In this document: positions 12,829-23,724 of the stretch, piece by piece
Layout: each line of letters begins with the position of its first letter
Numbering within the stretch: position 1 is the stretch's first letter
From: Takifugu bimaculatus
Lineage: Eukaryota > Chordata > Actinopteri > Tetraodontiformes > Tetraodontidae
Assembly: GCA_004026145.2 (NCBI GenBank)
Contig: CP034983.1
Coordinates: 14,383,488 to 14,447,487 of the forward strand
Direction of reading: 5' to 3'
Length of the DNA: 64,000 nt
Made by a program: the position numbers and the translations under genes
Notes under the pieces: generated by a model
Seen by the model: the letters and a program-made list of their open reading frames with translations, nothing else
What the model was told of the DNA's origin: nothing
Database searches by the model: none

Positions 12829-15800
12829 TCATGTCAGGTGGTCTTTTCTGTGGACTTCGTTGAATGATCCTGTCCCCTGAAGCTGCAGCGTGAGGGTGGT
12901 CTTGAGTAGAGGAGACAATATTACCAGAGTAGCCCTGAACTCCCGCTCCCCGCTGCAACACAAAACATAATCTCTGACTACAAAACGCAACAAGAACTCA
13001 TTTACGTTGACAGAGGCGAGCGCTGGGTTGTTACCTCGGAGTGAAGCTGACCTGGATGGTCCTGGCGTCCTTGGATCCGAGAAACCCAAAGCTTGGTGCC
13101 ACTCCGAAGGCATCAGAGTCCCGTGATTCTGCACGCAATTACACAACACGTAAAGCAGTGCTGTGGTTCATTAACTTGTACAGGTATCTGCAATAGGACT
13201 GTAACCAACCTATGGTTGATGTCCAGGATGTGCGCCCGCCGCGGCTGTTCAGGCTCACTCCTCGAGTCAGCGTCTGCCCCACGAAGCAGACCCCGAAGTG
13301 GATCCTGTCAGTGGACAGGGCCATCGCAGGGAGGGACAGGTGGGCACAGAGAGGCACAGACTGCACAGGGACAGAATTCAGTCGGGTTGTTTGTCTGCTC
13401 TGTTTCACCGCTGATTTACTTTCTGACCTGCTGGCTGTGGTTGCTGTACTGAATCAGGAGGTTCTGCTGAAACATCAACCTCTTCTGCCCATTTTCACAC
13501 TGGATCAATGACACCCCAGCAGGGAGGTCCTCCCCCGCCTGCTCTGCATAGTCCAGGAGGGCTGGAGTGCAGTGGAAGACCACATTCACCTGTAGGTGAC
13601 AGCAGATGTCACGTTACCTTGACAACAGACCGACAAAGCCATCTCGTATGTCTCACCTGGACTCTGTGGTGTGGCGGGAGCACCAGATACTGCCCAGCGC
13701 TGGAAGGGTGGCTGGAGCTGCTGGTCTGAAGGAGATGCCGAGGCTCGACCAAGGAAAATGGCGGCAGGGTCCCGAGTCTGAAGTGTAGCGTCGCTCCTAC
13801 GTTGTTTGTCAGCCGGAGGGCTTGTTTGACGTCAAAGTCGCCCAACGGCATCTACAGAGAACATTGAGCGAGGGCGATGAAAATGGGACAACGGGTAGGC
13901 TGTATTTGGCGTCACCGTATCTGAGGCTGACCTCCCTCTGCAAGCGCCCCTTCACTAGATCTGAAGCCGAGGCCCGGAACTCCAGCGTCCCCTCATCATC
14001 TTCCATTAGCACCGACAACCTGGAACGACAAGAAGAATAGTCACGCTACACGACTGTCATGGCTGACTATCACCATTTATTCAAAGGAAAACAGGTTTTA
14101 ATAATCTGAGAACTCTGCTCACACTGGTGGTTTGACGACCGCCAGGAGATCCAACCTGACCGGCTCCAGGTCCACACCCTGAGTCCGTACCACCTTTTCC
14201 GGGACGCAAAGGTCCAGCTGTAATCACAAACAGGGGATACAATATATCCAAATGTTTATGGGCAAACGTGGGCAACTTTAGCCATCACAGAGCACGTCAC
14301 CTCATTGGGGAGACTCAGGAATCCCAGAGCCATGCCCACGCACCGCGTCTCGCTGCCCAACTCCGAGAGCGTCAGAGGCGTGAAGGACGCGTGGATGTTG
14401 TTGCTGCCTCTGGCTGGAATCACCTGCGAACGCCACGACAGCAAGCTGAGCAAACAGATCGGCGTGATGTTCTGCACGGCGCTAAAATCCGCCTCCACGT
14501 ACTGTTTGTTGAGGTGTGACGCAGTACGGGTAATCAGACATGGTCGCCACGTGTGCTCTCTCCTGGCGAGGGGAGGGAGATCCCTCCTTGCCTTCCCCAT
14601 CCTAAAAGCGACCATTTTTTAAAGTGTCCGTTAGTATTGTACAGTAGGCACAGCAATTAAACGGTAACAAAAGAAGTAATCCTAATGTTTCGTCCGTAAT
14701 TACAATCACGTCCGGAGGAGAGGCGTCTGTTCCTTCGGCGCCTGGGCTGGCGTCTCCTTCTGGGGAGCCTTGAAGGCTCTCCACCGACATGCTCGCAGCC
14801 TCGCCGTCATCAGCAGGCTGGGGCGAGGGAGCGTCTCTCGGTTCACCTACAGGCGGACGCTCGTCCACATTTATGTTGTACGTCTCCCAGTCCAGGCGGA
14901 TATCTGGTGGCAGGCGGAGAACAAAGACAATCATCGCTGATAGAGATGCTAAAGCGAGCCGAGCCGATATTGATTAGGTGTGGTTACCAAACATGGTGGG
15001 GTTGTTGATGCGAAGGCAGCGCGACACCGTGTCACCTCCACATATGTGAGTGCCAAACCTAATCAGGAAAAAGGACAGACGACCGTCAGGGAGGGATTTC
15101 CATTTTCAGACATGGAGGGTGGGACTCACCGTAGGGTTGGACCGCGGTTCTGGTCATTGGGCCGCGGTCCTGTGATCTGGAAGTAGATAGGACAACCTTT
15201 GACCTTCACCTGCATGGGGATGAGCGTGTCCTCGAGTTCCCCCACCTACAGGAGGACATCATCAGTGTATGGAGCTAAAAGAAATGGGTATTGGTCCGGT
15301 TAGCCACAGCGTACTTTACATATGAGGAAATCTGTGTATTCCCCCCACATGTCGGTGTAGACGGTGACGTCCACGGCTTTGGTCTCAAAAGGTCCCAACA
15401 TGCCGCTGTGTGGTGACACATAGAAAGCTGCACCTCTCCCATGAGCCAGCAGGTGACTCACAAACTCTGTGAGGACACAGAGAAAAAGGTTAGCATCTTA
15501 TTCCCAAGTCCTCCATCTGCTCACGTTGAAAGGGTGTGGACACGAACCACTCTGCGCTCGTTCCTCTGTTTTCTTAGTTCGGATCGAGCGGAGTGGCGCC
15601 GGGGAACACCTGCGATTATAAATGCAGTCTTTTTTACAACTTTTTGCCATTAATGTAGGCTGGTAATCAGGCACTCGTACCTTCTCTCCAGCTGCTCCTT
15701 TGATTTTGAGGCGCCGCAGGAGAAATACTGCACCTCGATGGTGAAGGGGGCCGGGATAGCGGTCTGGTTAGTTATCAATAACTGTTTGGTGACAGCGCTC

Positions 15801-18800
15801 TCCAACTTTACATTATCTCCAAAGTCAAGTGACACTGCCTGCAGGCTTTTACTAGAAAGCAGAGGACAGATGCCGTATCAGCGTAAAATGTCGATCTAAT
15901 AATTAAGATATGCAGTTAGCAAAGCTAACGAGGGTAGGAGTGGTGAGATCACCTGGTGTTGGGCAGCGAGTATTTCACGCTCAGTTTCTTTGGTTTGGAA
16001 GCCACCAAGTGAAGAGCAAGTGGAGAGATCATCCCCTGGATGTCACAGAGTGCAGTCACTTCCTTCAGCTCCAACTGGAAAAACAGCAATTTCAAAACTA
16101 AAAGCCAAAATCTCGTATAATGGTTGACGAACACATCAACTGTTGGAAGCCTTTCACTCACATCTGTGTGAGAAATGAAGGTAACCGTGATCTCCATCCT
16201 GCTGTTAGGCTCAAGAGTCCCCGAGGAGGGGTCAAATGTGGCCATGCATAGTCCACTGAGATTTCCCTCGAGCTGACTCTGAATTTTAAATAAACAAAAA
16301 TACTGTTAACCACTCGCAACTGAATGTAAATACAGTCAAATATGCAGGTTGCGGCGCACCCTCCATCTGAAGTGTGACGGCAGAAGCGTCTGGTTGAAGA
16401 GCGTGACTGTCGCCGTGGTGGGAACACCGAGGTAGAGCTCAGAGAGGAGCAGCTGGCAGTTGAGCAGACACACCTGTGGAGACTGCACCACAGCCCGTAC
16501 CCACAGACGACTGCAACAAACACACAGGCAGCGTTGGACTCACAGAATCAGCATGGAAACTTACTCTTCCTTACAAGTCTTGTCCATCCACCACTGCCAG
16601 CTGCAGCTCCGTGTCATATTCCTGGCACAAACGCGGCGTAAACGCCACGTCCACGCTGCAGGACGCCCAGGGTCGCAGCACGCCCCTGCGTGGCCAAACT
16701 GAAATCTGAGGAACAGACATTTGTAACACTGGACACCGTAGTTCGGAATTATCTGATGCTGACGTGATAGGTCCATAAACATCATCCATCATCACACGGA
16801 TAGCTGGAGGGGCTTATAGTTTGTAGGTTCATTACCGGTGAATCCTTGTGGCCCTCCCTCTCTTTTAGGGCCCAGGTGGCCTTAAGAGGTGTGATGTTGG
16901 TGAGGATCAGAGAGGTCTGGGCTCGCCTGCCCAGTTCCATCAGTCCAAAGTCAATACTGGGAATGCTGGGGGTCACTATGGGACCCTAGCCAAAGCATGC
17001 CATATCCATAAATTAGACCAGGTGGATTCAATGGAGGGTTTCACATCGATTTTAAGCTTCACTGAGTTTTCCTACCTTAAATTTGACCATTACAGCCAGG
17101 CTGACAGGTTTGGCATGGTGCCTTATGCGACAGACAACGCTGGTTTCCACCCTCACTGGTTTTAGTCCAGTCACAACCAGATTAAAATCAAAATGTTCAT
17201 TCACCTCTGTAATGGACAAACAAATGAATCAATGAAGAAGTCAAGCTCGATAAAAGCTGATTTGTCTGCGCACTCGTCTGTGTAACACACCTATTCTTCC
17301 AGTAGGGGGCTCTATTTCAATTATGTGGCTGCTGCTGCAGGTTCTCTCCCATTGAAAGGAGACACACGTCCTGCTGTGGTTCCACATCTGGTACAAGACA
17401 TACAGACATCATTTTGCTTCAACTGCAACGCGCAAGCAAATTATTGTGCAAGTTTGTGAATTAACCATGAAACTTCTGCGTGTCTCTTTCGAAATGAAAA
17501 TCTCTCCGGGGATGACGACGGCGTTGGGCTCCAGGAGAACCTGGTACGGCTCTGTTGACCCCTTGACCTCTATCTCCAGGGCAACAACATCGCTCACCTT
17601 GGTGCCAGCCTGCAAGGGCTGAAGGGAGCTACAGCTGCACAGATACACACGTGCTTAGCGGAGATTCTTTCCCTCGATGTATTAAGAAAGAAAGAAACGG
17701 AGGCTTTACCTGAGGTCAAGAGGCTGTGGCCGTGGTTGTGGGACATCGTTCAGGACCAAGTGGCAGACGCTGTGGTAGTCCCTTAACTTGAGCAAAGAAA
17801 CACAAAATAAATATTCCAGAAGAAAGACTAAACTTTGGTGTCGCCTTAATGTCACCTCTTTGGGATTAAACGTGAGCAGAAACTCTTCATCCTGACAGGG
17901 AGCCAGAACACCTGCGGGCGGCCTGACTTGGAAAGCGTCATCCTGTAGCCTGGTGAAAGCGGATATAAGAGGGTTCCGGGGTTTCCCCCGGAAGCAGGTA
18001 GCGCAGGTTGGGCTTCATGATCCGCCAGTGGAAGGGCAGCTCCACGTGACTGCAGAGACCCAAATGTGCCTTTAATAGCGCTGCGTCGCCGTGCTGCGTC
18101 TGTCTGTAGAGGTGTGGGGGCTTACGTGTTGTTCCTAACGATGAATTTCTCCTGTTGCACAGAGTGCGGGTTGCACGGGCTGAAGCGGACGAAGTGCTGG
18201 GCAGTGAGATCTCGCGCCTCTGCCAGCGAGGGACGCTCCGTTTTCTCAGAAGCAAGTATGAATTTGACTGCAATGAGCTGACCTTCACCTGGAGAAACGC
18301 ACGCACAGAGATCAGAGTGGCCAAACAACCTGCCAATGTTTTCTACGGATCCAATTCTGAGGTCATTCCATCACCTTCAACTGTGATTTCTTTCACCTGG
18401 CAGTTGTCGCACACCACAGTGAAATCTCGGGAGCTTCTCTCAGCCGCCGTGGGAAAGAAAACCACCTGAAAAGTTCCGGATTCCCATTGAAATGAACCAT
18501 AGAATCATGTGGGCTCTAACAACTCAACACACCTTTTAATCCGTTTCGGTTTCCCGTTTGCACTCACCTCGACCACAACCATATCGCCCGACTGCAGGTT
18601 AAAAAGTGACGGGCTGACGGCGAAGGGCGCCTGCTCGGAAAACTGAGTTCTCGCCACAGACTGAGGAAAGACAAGATGCATGCGGTTACGTTGGATGCAT
18701 GCTGGGAGGTTGTTTTTTTTGCTTTAAATGGACTTCATTACCCTCAGGTTTGAGACCGGCCACTGGCCCTTGGGGATGATGCAGAAGCTTCCACCACTCA

Positions 18801-20960
18801 GACCCACATTTTTGCACTGGAACTGGACAAATTTCACTCCTCCAATCAGACAATAACCGCAGTCTAGAGTTTTGGGCACTGAAAATAATTCAGAAGGCAA
18901 CGCGTCAAGGACGTCAATGTCAAGTGTAAGATCGGGAGAAACGGTGCATCCGGTAGACCAGTTCCAGACTCACATGTGAGCACCGGAGGGGGTCGTTTGG
19001 CCACGATGGGCACCACTAGCTTTTCCATCTGCATCTCCACTGTGACGCAGTCCTCGTAATCCCCCAGAGAATCAGGAGCAAAGCGTATGGTGTATTTACA
19101 ACTCATGCCTGGGGCGACCATGCCACCATCTCCAGGGAACCTCCCTGAGGAAACAGAAAACTCATGTGACAAGACATGTGGGCTGGAACCGGTGGGATGG
19201 CGAGGCTGCAGGTGAGCTTACCGAGGCCCATTGAGAAGAAAGAGGTGGCGGGTGGGATGACACGGACGTGCTGGCTGGCAGAGGTGACATTTTTCAGCTC
19301 CAGCGTTGCCTTGGATTGAACACATGTTTTTAAAAGTTCTTGGCGAATGATTGGACCTCAAGGAAGAAATTAAGTCCCACCTCGTAAACTCGCCCCACAT
19401 GTGTAATCGGAAAAAAGCAGCGTGGCGGGTTCTGCTAAAAAGACTGGAACAGGAGCCTCAGAGGAGCTTTGAGAGGGAAGGGAGTTAATAAAGTTCAATA
19501 TTCTGACAACAAACGGAGCTTCTCAGACACGGAGGAGATTCCGAGCACCTTTCATTTGTCACATTTGCTGCTTTGTTTCTGGGCTTTACGAGAGACGTAG
19601 CGCCATGCGGCGTGTTTAGAGGCAGGAAGCGAGGGTTCGGTAAGAAGTCGTGTCGATCTTTCAGCATCCGCATCTTTTCTTGAGCCTCCATCCAATCCTG
19701 CGCGCTCTGCTCATCCCTCGGCGTCGGTCTGGGTTTACTCTGTTTGCTCTGAACAGTCATGGGCACAACAGAACAAAAGGAGCTTTTATGCTCATTTCCA
19801 TTTTTATATCTGCTGATTTCCATGTGAGTTGACTGATCTGAATATTGGATTATTAAATTAAACTCTAATCTCATCAACTTGGGGCCTCTGACGTCACCTT
19901 CTTTGGTGTTTTCTTCCTCTTTTCTTTTTCGGAACTGGATTCACAGGTTAGGCTGAATTCTGACGCCATCGGTTCTAGACTGGAAATTTGATTATAACCA
20001 TCATCCAGGGGAAGACATGTGCTGTAAGAGGCGTCAGTGTCTGGCAGGATCCTGTCTAACTGAGAGAGAAAAAAAGGAATTTTAGGGTTGAGATTTTGGA
20101 CTTGTAACAGGCTGGGGCTCCAAAGAATCTATGATGTACCTGCTGCTGGGCCGCTCCACGTGAGGGTTCTGTACTGGGAGGTAGTCTCGGGGGGAAATCA
20201 GGTTGTGCTGTTGGAGGAGACTGCTGTCTACACACCACGTAAAGGCTGATTTCACAAGGAATTCAAACTGTCCCAGGTCATCGCTAGCATTTCCCATATT
20301 CTCTTTAATTCTCTCATAAGCTTCTTTTTCTGCAGCTTCCGCCCGAATTTTGGCCTGAATGATGTGGCTTTCCAGCATGTCTGCTTCTTTTATACTCTTA
20401 TTGTAATCAGAGCGGATCTAAGTGATGAGATAACAATTACTTGCGTAGAGGCCCCAGTCAAGCTAGTTGAGTTTGATCAGATTACCTGCTGAAGCTCTTC
20501 CACATATCTGCTCTGGTGGCTGCTCCCCCCGCTCTCTGGCTTGAAGCGGTCGGACAAGGAGCCCCTGGTGATATCTTTTGTGTAAAAGTCCTTGAAAACG
20601 CTTGCAAGGACATGAGAAATTCCCTAGTGAACAATAAAGCTTATCAGTTATGTTGTGGTACTGGTGCCAAATGAATGTCTGACAAAGTAACACTGGATTT
20701 GGATTTGAATCTTTCCACTTTTTAAAATCTTTGTGGGTAAAAAAATGACCGTTCTTGTGCAATTCTGAAGAGGCTATATGCCTTTATTAATAGTCCTCGC
20801 TACATTTTACTTCTAGTTCCTAGATTGGAGGCTGTAAATCAGAAACGCCATCTGTGCCTTCCAGTAGTTGAATATTTTTTACCAATCTTGTTTTTGATGA
20901 GGGTCTGGGGCTGTCCAAGGGGGGATCAGCATATATGTTTCCCATCTCTGGTTCCAGCAT
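12829..20960 (-). CDS. dlec1: dlec1 (CFAP81-like), axonemal ASH/MSP-domain protein, 37 exons
   Basis: Cilia- and flagella-associated protein; the human orthologue is Deleted in Lung and Esophageal Cancer 1 (about 1755 aa), and about 1630 codons are placed here. Exons, 5' to 3' on minus: 20960-20883 (candidate), 20623-20486, 20417-20175, 20059-19898, 19748-19549, 19466-19381, 19309-19222, 19144-18974, 18878-18742, 18660-18568, 18465-18375, 18288-18126, 18049-17856, 17786-17710, 17634-17466, 17387-17291, 17206-17076, 16985-16836, 16705-16575, 16510-16360, 16278-16162, 16074-15953, 15851-15681, 15609-15548, 15466-15315, 15245-15130, 15058-14988, 14903-14704, 14601-14503, 14423-14301, 14217-14123, 14019-13932, 13851-13657, 13589-13428, 13360-13210, 13128-13035, 12952-12829. 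Diagnostic blocks: WCVDSSLLQQHNLISPRDY, GGMVAPGMSCKYTIRFAPDS, LPFHWRIMKPN, ALEIEVKGSTEPYQVLLEP, DIRLDWETY. Repeated ASH/MSP beta-sandwich segments run through most of the protein, after a short coiled-coil N-terminus. Phases agree at nearly all junctions. Exceptions: one extra base in the exon at 19381-19466, one in 17856-18049, and an ambiguous junction after 20417-20140. Confidence 0.93.
20883..20960 (-). CDS. dlec1: dlec1 candidate first coding exon
   Basis: The minus strand has GGCACC-ATG-C, a strong start context, followed by MLEPEMGNIYADPPLDSPRP and then SSKTRL, with donor TTG|GTAAAA at 20882. It ends in phase 0, as the next exon (GISHVLASVFKDFY..., 20623-20486) requires. Human DLEC1 begins METRSSKTRR (from memory), which shares S-S-K-T-R. 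The donor is weak and the exon short, so transcript evidence would be needed to be sure. Confidence 0.5.
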
Positions 20961-21225
20961 GGTGCCCTATATGAAACAGCTCAATCAGCAAAGTGAACTA
21001 TTCAATATGCTCATCGCTACCTATGTCATCAGGTGGGTGAAGGGTTTATTAAACCCAGCACCAGCAATTGATGCACAAACAAGACATCATGCCATTTATC
21101 CACGTTCCCTTCAGTTCAACACAGAACATTTGTAGATGTTACGTTCACATCCAAACATCTTACACAGTAGGAAATATAACATATAACATGTTTGCTAGTA
21201 TTTTACCTCATCGCATTCTGCAATG

Positions 21226-21239
21226 GTTTCCATAGTTAC
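21226..21239. promoter_or_regulatory. RFX X-box-like site upstream of dlec1
   Basis: GTTTCCATAGTTAC matches the X-box consensus RYYNYYATRRNRAC at all but one fixed position. It lies about 266 bp upstream of the proposed dlec1 ATG (minus strand). RFX factors drive ciliary genes, and DLEC1 is an axonemal protein, so the position makes sense. The consensus is degenerate, so confidence is moderate. Confidence 0.45.
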
Positions 21240-21916
21240 CGTCCCTGGTTAATTGATGCCAGTGATGTAAAGAACAGCTGTAATACAATCTGACATAGAT
21301 GTAATAGTGGGAATCAAGGCTCGCTGAATCAAAGGATCAAAGCTTTGACCGTTGAAAGATGTCTTCTGTTTAGGGCACAATGATATGATCAAGGAAACAT
21401 CTTTCTGCTATGAACTGGTGGAAATGGGAGTTTCCCATGGAACATTTTGTGGCGTTATTTGAAATTTATATTTTGTCAAATAATAATAATTGAGCCTTTC
21501 TTCCTGGCAATCAGCCTTACAAAATTTACCATTGATTAGATTAACACTGATCCATTGTAATGAGGAGTTAATGTAAAAAATGTACTGTGGACAATAGACG
21601 CTGATGCTGACCTGAAGCTCTTGTGAACAGAGCATTTTTGAGGGCCCTGACATCTCGCATATTGTATTAAAATAAAATGTAGTCAGTATTGAATGATTCC
21701 ACCTCAGTTATTCAAGACAGGCTTCACTCTTAAAGATCTTTAGAAGACAGAAGCCAAAGAGACAAGCTTTGCTTATAAAACTGCCAGCATGAGAACAGTT
21801 AAAGTTCTTCTTTTTTTAAACGAACCAACTGTGAATTTAATAGAAGGACATATTAAAGGGACAGAATTAGACTATTCTGCCTTTTATTGAACATGTAAAT
21901 TGTCACTGCCACTTAC

Positions 21917-22240
21917 TGGCAAAGCTGCAGGTCGCCAGACACAGTAGTGAGGAACAAAAGACGCGGTAGTTGGCAAAGGGCGAAAAGGTCGGATTCTTTT
22001 GAGAGACGCACAAAAAGTTTGAGCTTTTTCCGGGCCAAAACAAGAGACCTGTACCGTATAATCGACCTGAGGCAAAAGAACTGCAGCCAGAAACCTCTCG
22101 GGGAAAAAAGCGATAGATTTCCAATCTATCCGAGTGACGGGCTCGTTTCTGAAGCTTAACTCCAGGTGAACTTGCGTGGCGTCACCTTGGCAACAGACAG
22201 GAAGCTGGGGCGTCCCGCTGCTGACAAAGATCGTATCCAC
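21917..22240 (-). CDS. Unassigned candidate exon between spag6 and dlec1
   Basis: A 324-bp open block (exactly 108 codons) on minus begins after a TTTGTGCAG acceptor (AG at 22241-22242) and ends at a GTAAGT donor (21911-21916). It is much richer in GC than its flanks. Read in phase 0 it starts VDTIFVSSGTPQLPVCC and contains RIDWKSIAFFPERFLAAVLL. I do not recognise a family; the pattern is loosely beta-sandwich-like. If the donor is not used, the frame stops at 21884 in a CAATAAAA context, so the stop overlaps a poly(A) signal and it could be a terminal exon, for example an alternative end of spag6. It could also be a fossil. Confidence 0.3.
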
Positions 22241-22602
22241 CTGCACAAATGAATCACACCTTTTTTGTGCCTCCTGAATCAGGGGTGCAGTTACACCGCG
22301 CGTGACAGGTCCCTAAAGGTTATTTTATTTTAGATGCTACTCTGCACCGCCAACAAATGCCAAGTCTAATCTATATCAATGAAAACTTGAAGGCAATCAA
22401 AAATATAAATTTTTAATAAAGTTATCCAACATCAATCTGACATTGAATAAATCAGGAAAACTGTCAGACTTAAAGAACCCCATTGATTACTCGTCCTCAC
22501 AAATGAATGTAGTTTTTATATATAACATAATGCAAGAACATGACTTCATATAATGTAAGATTCAAATAACCTCTTAAATCCAATTTTTTTTAAAACAAAA
22601 CT

Positions 22603-23675
22603 TTATTCGTTGTGAGTGCAGCTCAAATTTGGGTCCTCCATCTTTTCCAGCAAAACGCTGACATAGTCTGGGGTGTAGAACCTGAAACACACGCATTTAA
22701 ATTCACTTCCATTCTATTGTTCACTTCCATTCTATTGTTCAGGTGAGTGTGTATCCTGCTCGTTTCACACCTGACAATATCTTCAGAGAAACAGCCGTTG
22801 ATATTGTTGATGTACTCCTCCATCGGAGACCCGGGCTCAGTTTTGATCTCCTGCACTCTCTTCAGCCCCCCGTTGGTGACAAAATGCCGACGTGCTTTGC
22901 CGTCGTAGGGCAGAACCTCCGAATGGTGGCAAGACGCACCAGGGAAAGCAAAGAACTTAGAAACCTGGACATTGCCAACGCGCAAAACCAAACTGAAATA
23001 AACTCACTTTGCTGAACTGGCAGAGCACGTGCTTGAGGATGTTTTTCGGGGCGGAGTAGAGGAGCGGCTCCAGGGCTGTCAGGTGGGTGCAATACTGCAC
23101 GATGCTCTTCAGAGCCTGTTTACACTGGGAGTGAAAGGAGTAAATAATAAGCTCGCACACCGACCAGTGATGACCATCATAGATGGGCGTGAATACATCT
23201 AGTACAGAAGAGCAGCTGAATAGTTGGCTCAGAAGGAAGCCGTGAACTTACTTTTTCCTTCAGATCCTCAGAGCTGCTGGTGTCCATGTAAAGTTCCAGC
23301 AGTTTGGGAAGAACATTGCTTAACACCACCGTTTTGGCGTGTTCCGAGGTGTGACAGCCAATCTGCCCTAAGGACCAGGCGGTGGCAGCGATGATGTGAT
23401 CTTCTCGCTCCTCGGTCAGACACAGGGCCAGCTGGGGCACCCCCTGCAGGAGGGGAGGACACACTTCAGAAGGGAAGCCGGCACGTTAAAGAGACTCACA
23501 CAAGGAACGCAGGCTCACCTTGGACAGGATGACCGCCATGGCGAGGTTCTCACTGTGAGCCGCCACGTAGCCCAGCATCATGATCCCAGGCAGCCGCTCG
23601 TTTCCACGGCAATGGACCAGAGAGTCAATCACTGCTGCCAGGCCGCCGCAGTTCACAATCACCTGGGAAAGCTGG

Positions 23676-23724
<49 letters not shown>

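Larger units (their letters stand above)
20961..22602. other. Intergenic DNA between dlec1 and spag6
   Basis: AT-rich DNA holding the X-box-like site (21226-21239) and the unassigned candidate exon (21917-22240). A short frame at 21653-21612 on minus (MSGPSKMLCSQELQ followed by GTCAGC) resembles an exon with a donor but has no homology I can name. No transposon ends were seen. Confidence 0.4.
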
